A stretch of DNA of 10,674 nt from JBJXGC01 sp046154545 (GTDB taxonomy: Bacteria > Chloroflexota > Dehalococcoidia > Tepidiformales > Tepidiformaceae), in assembly GCA_046154545.1 (NCBI GenBank), contig JBJXGC010000056.1, forward strand, positions 1 through 10,674, in the 5' to 3' direction. Made by a program: the position numbers and the translations under genes. Below, piece by piece: positions 5,550 through 10,674 of the stretch (positions within the stretch are counted from its first letter, which is position 1; every line of letters starts with the position of its first letter). The notes beneath the pieces are model-generated. The model searched no databases. It was not told the origin of the DNA and saw only the letters and a list, made by a program, of their open reading frames with translations.

Positions 5550-6397
5550 TGCGGATGAAACCAGCCCTCTCGAACACCATCATCAGCCTCTCCGGGGCCG
5601 CCGCCGGCTACGAGGGCAAGCCCGTCATTTCGGGCGTCAACCTGGACGTCCGCGCCGGTGAGTTCGTCGGCATCGTCGGGCCCAGTGGATCGGGCAAGAC
5701 AACGCTGCTGCGGGTGCTCCTTGGCGCCGTCCCACTCTATGCCGGCAGCGTCACCGTCGATGGACACTCCGTCAGCGGCCGCGTCAGGCCGTCGGTCGGC
5801 TACGTCCCGCAGCTCGAGACGATCGACTGGAACTTCCCCGTCACGGTCGAGGAGGTCGTCCTCCTCGGCCGCGCCACCACCTCCGGTCCCTGGCCCTGGC
5901 CCCGCAAACAGGACCGCGCCGACATGATGGCGCTCCTCGAACGACTCAACATCGCCCAGCATCGCACGAAGCAGATTCGCAACCTCTCCGGCGGCCAGCA
6001 GCAGCGCGTCTTCCTCGCCCGCGCGCTCATCCGCAACCCCCGCCTGCTCCTGCTCGACGAGCCGACCAGTGGCGTGGATATGAAGACGCGCGACGACATC
6101 CTTCACCTGCTCGTCGAGCTAAACCGCGAGGGCGTCACCGTCCTGCTATCGACGCACGAACTGAACGCCGTCGCCGCCCACCTGCCCCGTGTGGTCTGTA
6201 TCAACGGCGGGATCATCGCTGATGGCCCCCCGGCGGCCGTTTTCACGCCGGCGCTCCTCCGCCGCACCTACGGCGGCGATATGGTCGTCGTCCACCAGGA
6301 CGGGCACACCCTCATCGCCGACACGCCCCATATTTTCGACGAACTCCAGCGGCCCGTCGGGCACGTCCCCGAGGCTGAAACGGTGGGCGTCCCGTGA
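5549..6397 (+). CDS. znuC: metal ABC transporter ATP-binding protein (ZnuC-like)
   Basis: A 282-residue cytoplasmic ATPase that powers the importer. Motifs in order: Walker A GPSGSGKTT (44-52), Q-loop Gln88 in 'YVPQ', signature LSGGQ (146-150), Walker B 'LLLLDEP' with D170 and catalytic E171, a D-loop at about 175-177 and the H-loop H203 in 'STHEL'. The stretch 'DWNFPVTVEEVVLLGR' (93-108) is typical of the metal-type family (ZnuC, MntB, SitB). All catalytic residues are present. The first ATG overlaps the preceding stop as TAATG, which favours translational coupling. A second ATG at 5555 lies eight bases after GAAGG (5542-5546) and is the better-spaced start, so the protein may be two residues shorter. 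The C-terminal 40 or so residues extend past the core and are not recognisable. The stop overlaps the permease start as GTGA. Confidence 0.95.
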   Translation: MRMKPALSNTIISLSGAAAGYEGKPVISGVNLDVRAGEFVGIVGPSGSGKTTLLRVLLGAVPLYAGSVTVDGHSVSGRVRPSVGYVPQLETIDWNFPVTVEEVVLLGRATTSGPWPWPRKQDRADMMALLERLNIAQHRTKQIRNLSGGQQQRVFLARALIRNPRLLLLDEPTSGVDMKTRDDILHLLVELNREGVTVLLSTHELNAVAAHLPRVVCINGGIIADGPPAAVFTPALLRRTYGGDMVVVHQDGHTLIADTPHIFDELQRPVGHVPEAETVGVP

Positions 6398-7278
6398 TCG
6401 ATGTCTTCGAACCGCTGCAGTTCGAGTTCTTCCGGCGTGCCTTGCTGGCGGCAACCCTGGTCGGGGCCCTCACCGGCCTGATCGGCGTCTTCGTCGTCCT
6501 CCGCCGGATGAGCTACATCGGCCACGGCATGTCCCACTCCGTCTTCGGCGGCGCCGTGGTGGGCTACGTCGCCGGCGTAAACTTCTACCTGGCCGCCGGT
6601 CTCTGGGGCTTCCTCTCGGCACTGCTCATCAACCAGACGACGCGCCGGCGCCAGATTGGGGCGGACGCGGCCATCGGCATCATCACGACCGCCAGCTTTG
6701 CCCTCGGCGTCGCCCTTATTAGCCGGGCAACCAACGTCACCCGGAACTTCGACGCGGCTCTCTTCGGCAACCTCCTGGCCGTCGGGACGGTTGACCTCTG
6801 GGTCATCGCTGGTGTCCTCGTGCTCACCGTCCTTGCCGTCTTCTTCTTCTACAAACAGCTCCTCTTTCTTACCTTCGACGCCGAGGTGGCGCCGGTCTAC
6901 GGCGTCCGCACGGGCTGGCTCGATTCTCTCTTCGCCCTGATCCTCGCCGCCACCATCATCGCCTCGATCCGGATCATGGGCGTCACCCTCATCGCCGCCT
7001 CACTGGTCGTGCCGCCCGTCATCGCGCGTCTGATCACGGACCGGTTCGCCCGGATGCTTGTGCTGTCGAGCGGGATCGGCGCCGCCCTCGGCTTCTTCGG
7101 CATGTTCGTGAGCTACGAATTCGACATCGCCTCGGGCGCGAGCATCGTCCTCCTGGCGACCGCCGCCTTCGCCCTGACGATCGCCTTCGTCAGCCTCCGC
7201 GAGTGGGTGCGGACGGGCAGGCCATCGCTCCGGAGTACCGAGATGACGGCCGCGGAACGCGCCGCCCTCTTCGATTAG
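6394..7278 (+). CDS. znuB: metal ABC transporter permease (ZnuB-like)
   Basis: A 294-residue inner-membrane permease of the ABC-3 family (ZnuB, TroC, MntB). Hydrophobic segments near 17-36, 50-78, 92-111, 122-152, 177-195, 197-212, 222-241 and 246-267 fit the family's usual seven to nine helices. Family landmarks are 'RRMSYIGHGMSHSVFGG' (37-53) and 'GVTLIAASLVVPPVIARLI' (196-214), matching the conserved G.LLi.a.LvvPa..Arl element. The GTG start overlaps the ATPase stop by four bases, and the C-terminal tail is short and cytoplasmic. It ends at a TAG inside an 8-bp hairpin that probably marks the end of the operon. There is no Zur gene beside the cluster, so the regulator must be elsewhere. 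Metal choice (Zn or Mn) cannot be read from this subunit. Confidence 0.93.
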   Translation: MIDVFEPLQFEFFRRALLAATLVGALTGLIGVFVVLRRMSYIGHGMSHSVFGGAVVGYVAGVNFYLAAGLWGFLSALLINQTTRRRQIGADAAIGIITTASFALGVALISRATNVTRNFDAALFGNLLAVGTVDLWVIAGVLVLTVLAVFFFYKQLLFLTFDAEVAPVYGVRTGWLDSLFALILAATIIASIRIMGVTLIAASLVVPPVIARLITDRFARMLVLSSGIGAALGFFGMFVSYEFDIASGASIVLLATAAFALTIAFVSLREWVRTGRPSLRSTEMTAAERAALFD

Positions 7279-7288
7279 CCAATCGAAG
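7269..7288 (+). terminator. stem-loop at the end of the metal-importer operon
   Basis: CTTCGATT (7269-7276) pairs perfectly with AATCGAAG (7281-7288) around the four-base loop AGCC; the permease TAG stop spans the top of the stem (7276-7278). No T-tract follows, so it may be a 3'-end stabilising hairpin or a non-canonical terminator rather than a classic intrinsic one. Confidence 0.45.
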
Positions 7289-7295
7289 CATCGAC

Positions 7296-7318
7296 GGGAG
7301 GCCATCCTTTCCCCTCCC
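7296..7318 (+). repeat. second weak stem-loop downstream of the permease
   Basis: GGGAGG (7296-7301) pairs with CCTCCC (7313-7318) over an 11-base loop. It lies between the importer and the next operon and, together with the 7269-7288 hairpin, may form a terminator region. A 6-bp GC stem like this can arise by chance. Confidence 0.25.
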
Positions 7319-7327
7319 CTGGTGGCC

Positions 7328-7342
7328 TATACTCAGGCGGTG
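7328..7342 (+). promoter_or_regulatory. candidate leaderless promoter of the SirB1/Crp/GDPD/HemW operon
   Basis: TATACT (7328-7333) is one mismatch from the -10 consensus and ends six bases before an in-frame GTG at 7340. A transcript starting about there would begin on the start codon, the arrangement known for leaderless genes in Deinococcus and actinobacteria. The other in-frame GTG (7322) lies upstream of the box. No -35 is evident. Confidence 0.45.
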
Positions 7343-8179
7343 GAACTCTCCCTCGCCGAAGACTTCGCCCGTGCTACCTCCGGCCGCGATAGCGATGTCG
7401 ATCTCTTCGGTGGCGCAATGCTCATCGCCCGGGTCGGTAACGCGGCCGTCGATCCGCACGCCGTTGCCCGTGACCTCGACCTCATCGCGGAAGTCATCCG
7501 GACGGAGGCCGCCGGGGCGACCGATCCCGGCACGCTCGCCCAGGCGGTCGATCACGAGCTCTTCACCGTGCGCGGGTTCCAGGGCGCACGCAGCGACTAC
7601 AGCAATCCCGCGAATAGCTACCTCGACCAGGTCGTCACTCGCCGGGTAGGCCTGCCGATCACCCTCTCCCTGCTCTACATGGAGGTTGCCCAACGAGTGG
7701 GCCTCCGCTGCGACCCTGTGGGCTACCCCGGGCACTTCATCGTCCGCTGTGGCGACCCGGAAGAGCCCATCTACGTCGATCCCTTCCACCAGGGTGTCCG
7801 CCTCGACCGGGATGAGTTGCTGGCACGCCTCCGTGGCCAGGACCTGGGCGGGGCATCGCCCGAATCGTTCCTGGCGGCCGTCACCCGCCGCCAGCTTCTC
7901 CAGCGGATGCTGCGGAACCTCCACATGGTCTTCCGCGAGCGGCGGGACCTCGGCCGCTGGCTCGCTGTCGTCGAACTCTCCGTCGTCCTCGAACCGTGGA
8001 ACGCGGCCCTTGTCGGCGAACGAGGGATGCTCCACTATCGCTTGGGGGACGCCGCCGCCGCCCTCACCGACCTGCAACGTTACGTCGAGGCGACGAAGCC
8101 GGATGGCGTCAGCGCCGGTGCCTTGCGCCTCCTTGATGAACTCCGGCTGCGGCTCGGAGGAAGTGAGGAAGTTCGATGA
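7340..8179 (+). CDS. SirB1-family transglutaminase-like protein with TPR region
   Basis: A 279-residue cytoplasmic protein of the SirB1 family (Transglut_core2 plus tetratricopeptide-like region). The family core is plain: 'PANSYLDQVVTRRVGLPITL' (90-109) then 'SLLYMEVAQRVGLR' and 'GYPGHFIVR' (128-136), with H132 at the family's conserved PGHF. No transglutaminase-type active Cys is obvious at the usual place, as in many members. Helical repeats follow from about 194 to 260. The function of SirB1 proteins is unsettled; in E. coli sirB1 sits near prmC and kdsA, so no enzymatic role should be assumed. I chose GTG 7340 because TATACT ends six bases upstream; GTG 7322 would add six residues and would lie upstream of that box. 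It is the first gene of an operon with Crp/Fnr, GDPD and HemW, and its stop overlaps the regulator by ATGA. Confidence 0.85.
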   Translation: MELSLAEDFARATSGRDSDVDLFGGAMLIARVGNAAVDPHAVARDLDLIAEVIRTEAAGATDPGTLAQAVDHELFTVRGFQGARSDYSNPANSYLDQVVTRRVGLPITLSLLYMEVAQRVGLRCDPVGYPGHFIVRCGDPEEPIYVDPFHQGVRLDRDELLARLRGQDLGGASPESFLAAVTRRQLLQRMLRNLHMVFRERRDLGRWLAVVELSVVLEPWNAALVGERGMLHYRLGDAAAALTDLQRYVEATKPDGVSAGALRLLDELRLRLGGSEEVR

Positions 8180-8949
8180 CCGCGGATCTCTCCGCCCGCC
8201 TGGCGCCCCGCGGCCGGGTCGCCTTCCAGCGCTCGATCGCCTGGTACCTGCGCCAGCTCAGCCGCGTCATGAACGTCCTCACCGACGATGAGATGGAGCG
8301 TCTCATCCCTCTGCTCAGCGAGCGGCGGTTCGGCCCGCGGAAGCTCCTCTTCGCCGCCGGTGACCCGCCCGAGCGGGTGTATCTCATCCTTAAGGGCCGC
8401 GTGAAGGTCTACCAGGTGTCAGAAAACGGCAAGGAGATCATCCTCGACCTGGTCGGCCGCGGCGGCGTCGTCGGCGACATGGCGATCGTCGAGGGAGGCG
8501 AGCGCACAGCCTGCGCGGCGGCCATGGAAGAGACCGTGGCCGTCAGCATCTCCTGGGAGGACTTCTCGCACCTCCTCCAGCAGTCGCCGCGCCTCGGATT
8601 CGCGATGGCCGAGCTCATGGCCCGCCGCCTCGCCGGCATGCAGCGCACCTTCATGAACCTCGTCTCCAAGCCCGTCTCCGCACGGCTGGCCGATACCCTC
8701 CGGGCCCGTGCCGAAGGGACGCTGGTGGAACTCGGCCTCACTCACCAGGAGCTGGCCCAGACGATCGGCACCAGCCGCGAGACGGTGACGGCCCTGCTCA
8801 GCCGTTTTGCGGCGCTCGGCGCCATCGCACCGGTTCCATCGGGCTTCGAAATCCTCGACAGCGAGATCCTCAACGCCATCGCCCTCGGCGAAATCACCGT
8901 CTCACCCCGTCACCCGGCCGTCACCCAAACGAGCCCGGCCATCGGCTGA
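8176..8949 (+). CDS. Crp/Fnr-family transcriptional regulator
   Basis: A 257-residue DNA-binding regulator. An N-terminal extension (1-35) precedes a cyclic-nucleotide-binding-like beta-barrel (about 36-125) with 'GVVGDMAIVEG' and 'ERTA' (109-112), matching the phosphate-binding cassette pattern that ends in R-S/T-A, so a cyclic nucleotide or other small ligand is plausible. A long dimerisation helix (about 128-160) leads to the winged helix-turn-helix, whose recognition region 'LTHQELAQTIGTSRETVTAL' (188-207) is typical. The single cysteine (C113) excludes an FNR-type iron-sulfur cluster and argues against heme-thiolate sensing. The ATG overlaps the preceding stop (ATGA) with GAGGAA at 8165-8170, five bases upstream. 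The stop overlaps the GDPD start as TGATG. Target genes are not evident; no CRP-like TGTGA-N6-TCACA site was seen here, and ligand and role are open. Confidence 0.92.
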   Translation: MTADLSARLAPRGRVAFQRSIAWYLRQLSRVMNVLTDDEMERLIPLLSERRFGPRKLLFAAGDPPERVYLILKGRVKVYQVSENGKEIILDLVGRGGVVGDMAIVEGGERTACAAAMEETVAVSISWEDFSHLLQQSPRLGFAMAELMARRLAGMQRTFMNLVSKPVSARLADTLRARAEGTLVELGLTHQELAQTIGTSRETVTALLSRFAALGAIAPVPSGFEILDSEILNAIALGEITVSPRHPAVTQTSPAIG

Positions 8950-9644
8950 TGACGCCGGAGACCGCCCTTCACCGTCTCATCGCCCCCGGCGCCGCCCGTC
9001 CCGTCTTCATCGCCCATGGGGGTGGGAACAGCCGCCGGCTCACCCACGAGGCACTGGCGGCGAAGGCCGAATACCTTGAAGTCGATCTCTGGGTCCACAA
9101 GGGCCGGCTGGAGGCACGCCACGAGCGGCGCGTCCCCCTCCGCGTGCCCGCGCTCTACGAAAAGTGGTACATGCGCTTTCCACCGCGCGACGCCTTCGGC
9201 CTCCGCGACCTTGTCGAGGCCGCCTGCCCGGCCGCGGGCCTCTTTCTCGACCTGAAAGACGGCGGCCCGGCCGCGAGCCGTCTCGTCGCGGAGGCGCTTG
9301 GCGCGTCGCCGCCGCGCCCCGTGGCCGCCTCGTCCCAGTGCTGGGGCCTCCTCCGCCCCCTCGCCGAGGCCGCGCCCGGCGTGATGCTCTTCTACTCCGT
9401 CGATGTCCAGGCGAAGCTCGACCTCTTCCTCTCTGTTGCCGGCCGCGATCACCGGCCGCGCGGCGTGTCCTGCCGGCATTCACTCCTCACCCCGCCCGTC
9501 GTCGCTGAGCTCCACGCTCGCGGCCTCGACGTCGTCGCCTGGACCGTCGATGACGGCGCCCGTGCAGCCGAACTGGCGGCCATGGGCGTGGATGGGATCA
9601 CGACCCATCGGGTGGCCGAGCTGCGCGCCCTGGTGGGCGGATGA
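8949..9644 (+). CDS. glycerophosphodiester phosphodiesterase family protein
   Basis: A 231-residue cytoplasmic protein of the GDPD family, which hydrolyses glycerophosphodiesters to sn-glycerol 3-phosphate and an alcohol. TIM-barrel landmarks: 'IAHGGGNSRR' (21-30) for the usual IAHRG, acid pair E44/D46 in 'LEVDLWV', H58 in 'ARHERRV' for the second catalytic His, 'LDLKD' (100-104), W198 in 'VAWTVDD' and 'GVDGITTHRV' (213-222). Both catalytic His (H23, H58) and the E-x-D pair are kept, but the Arg next to the first His is Gly and the closing 'D' of GVDGIiTD is His, so it is a divergent member. No signal peptide. It may act on lipid turnover products or an unusual substrate; activity on glycerophosphodiesters is likely but not certain. 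Its 1-base and 4-base overlaps with the Crp and HemW genes place it mid-operon. Confidence 0.85.
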   Translation: MTPETALHRLIAPGAARPVFIAHGGGNSRRLTHEALAAKAEYLEVDLWVHKGRLEARHERRVPLRVPALYEKWYMRFPPRDAFGLRDLVEAACPAAGLFLDLKDGGPAASRLVAEALGASPPRPVAASSQCWGLLRPLAEAAPGVMLFYSVDVQAKLDLFLSVAGRDHRPRGVSCRHSLLTPPVVAELHARGLDVVAWTVDDGARAAELAAMGVDGITTHRVAELRALVGG

Positions 9645-10674
9645 CCCCGCTCGCCGTCTACATCCACATCCCCTTCTGCACGGTGAAGTGCGGCTACTGC
9701 GACTTCAACACCTACGCCGGGCTCGACCCCCTGAAGCCGGCCTACGCTGGCGCCCTCCTCCGCGAGGTCGAATCCTGGGCGCCGCTCCTGGCCGTCTCCC
9801 GGGTCACCAGCATCAGCTTCGGCGGCGGCACCCCGGGCGAGTTCCCGGCTGACGCGATCGGCGCCACGATCGAGGCCATCGGTAGCCGTTCGACGTTCGA
9901 ACCCGGGGCCGAGGTCTCGATCGAGGCGAACCCGGGGACCACGATGAGCACCTACCTGCGCGACCTTCAGCGCGCCGGGGTGAATCGCGTCTCGTTCGGC
10001 GCGCAGAGCTTCGACCCGGATGAGCTGCGCTTTCTCGACCGGATCCACTCTCCCGAGGCGATCGGCGCTTCCCTCCAGGCGGCCCGTGAGGCGGGCATCG
10101 CGGGCGTGGGCCTCGACCTGATCTACGGCCTGCCGTCCCAGCCGGCCGCTGCCTGGGAACGCTCGCTGGAGAGCGCCATCGCCCTGGGGCCGGACCACCT
10201 CTCCTGCTATAGCCTGACCGTCGAGGAGGGGACGCCCCTCGCCGCCCGCGTGGCCAACGGCCAGACGATTGAGCCGGACGCCGACGTTGCCGCCAGCATG
10301 TACGAACTCACCGAGGACACGCTCGCAGCCGCCGGATTCTCCCACTACGAGATCTCGAACTGGGCTCGCCCGGGCCATGAGTCGCGACATAATCTCGCGT
10401 ACTGGACGGATCGCCCGTACCTCGGCCTCGGCGCGGGCGCTCACGGCTACCTCCGGACAGGCCCGGCCGGGTCCGGCGAAGGGATGGCTCGCATGCGCTA
10501 CGAGAACATCGCCCATCCCCGCGGCTACATCGCGGCCGCCGGTCGGCCACCGGCGGCGGGCAGAGGCCTGCCGCCGACCGTCGCCGCCAACTACACACCC
10601 GCGGGCGCGATGGAACTCTCCGACTGGCTGGAGACGGCGCTGCGCCTCACGGCTGGATTCGAGCTTCGCGCCTT
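9641..10674 (+). CDS. hemW: HemW-like radical SAM heme chaperone (3' end cut by window)
   Basis: The first 344 residues of a radical SAM protein that runs off the window without a stop. HemW binds heme and inserts it into respiratory proteins; it is often annotated as oxygen-independent coproporphyrinogen III oxidase, but that is HemN's reaction. Motifs: the Fe-S cluster binding CxxxCxxC (C13, C17, C20, 'IPFCTVKCGYCDF'), with Phe rather than Cys two residues after the third Cys, as in HemW and unlike HemN; GGGTP (61-65) for SAM binding; 'EANPGT' (95-100), 'VSFGAQSF' (117-124) and 'LDLIYGLPSQ' (158-167). HNLAYW at 250-255 fits the HNxxYW heme-binding motif characteristic of HemW. Only the C-terminal tail should be missing. 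The ATG overlaps the GDPD stop (ATGA). The HemW call over HemN is well supported. Confidence 0.93.
   Translation, partial: MTPLAVYIHIPFCTVKCGYCDFNTYAGLDPLKPAYAGALLREVESWAPLLAVSRVTSISFGGGTPGEFPADAIGATIEAIGSRSTFEPGAEVSIEANPGTTMSTYLRDLQRAGVNRVSFGAQSFDPDELRFLDRIHSPEAIGASLQAAREAGIAGVGLDLIYGLPSQPAAAWERSLESAIALGPDHLSCYSLTVEEGTPLAARVANGQTIEPDADVAASMYELTEDTLAAAGFSHYEISNWARPGHESRHNLAYWTDRPYLGLGAGAHGYLRTGPAGSGEGMARMRYENIAHPRGYIAAAGRPPAAGRGLPPTVAANYTPAGAMELSDWLETALRLTAGFELRA

Noticed and set aside
5444..6106. Antisense open frame across the ZnuA/ZnuC junction
   Set aside because: It overlaps conserved Walker A, signature and Walker B coding on the plus strand; it is a shadow frame.
7190..8077. Antisense open frame across znuB end and the SirB1-like gene
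   Set aside because: The plus strand carries SirB1 motifs and operon overlaps; the antisense product shows no family match.
9449..10516. Long antisense open frame over the hemW region
   Set aside because: It covers a clear HemW coding sequence with catalytic motifs on the plus strand; the antisense product is arginine/glycine-rich with no recognisable motif.
1..10674. Mobile elements, CRISPR, tRNA or rRNA genes
   Set aside because: No transposase or integrase motifs, no regularly spaced repeats, and no tRNA- or rRNA-like sequence were seen on either strand.

Overview
This window is GC-rich bacterial chromosome, densely packed with genes that use ATG, GTG and possibly TTG or CTG starts and often overlap by 1 or 4 bases. 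Two lipoprotein or signal-anchored exported proteins, a zinc-type ABC importer and a SirB1/TPR protein suggest a free-living bacterium. The GC richness, GTG starts and apparent leaderless promoters fit Chloroflexota, Actinomycetota or Deinococcota. Chloroflexota is my first guess, but no marker gene here fixes the phylum. I see no mobile element, CRISPR array, rRNA or tRNA.

Layout. (1) Positions 38-1684, plus strand: a SIMPL-domain (DUF541) lipoprotein, then an exported HELGH (gluzincin-like) putative metalloprotease. (2) Positions 1786-4258, minus strand: a tight three-gene operon read right to left. It encodes an MBL-fold hydrolase with a full zinc-ligand set, a divergent GcvT-like folate-dependent protein, and a Nudix-fold protein whose Nudix box has lost its catalytic glutamates. 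Both junctions are ATGA overlaps. (3) Positions 4259-4508: a divergent control region with a candidate promoter and dyad for the minus operon, a long inverted repeat in the middle, and a perfect 16-bp dyad covering the -35 of a good extended -10 promoter for the plus operon. (4) Positions 4509-7278, plus strand: a Zn/Mn ABC importer (substrate-binding lipoprotein, ATPase, permease) with overlapping junctions, ending in a hairpin at the permease stop codon. (5) Positions 7340-10674, plus strand: SirB1-like transglutaminase-fold/TPR protein, Crp/Fnr-family regulator, GDPD-like phosphodiesterase and HemW (cut by the window end), all overlapping. A TATACT box six bases before the first GTG suggests a leaderless transcript.

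How they work together. The importer is a self-contained metal-uptake operon whose promoter geometry predicts a metal-sensing repressor encoded elsewhere. The minus operon looks like an uncharacterised small-molecule cassette: a hydrolase plus a folate-dependent C1-handling protein plus a Nudix pseudoenzyme. It is the best candidate here for something undescribed. The last operon joins housekeeping functions (HemW, GDPD) to a Crp/Fnr regulator. Most of the window is ordinary core genome. The unusual signals lie in the 4259-4508 control region, the three-gene minus operon and several start sites.
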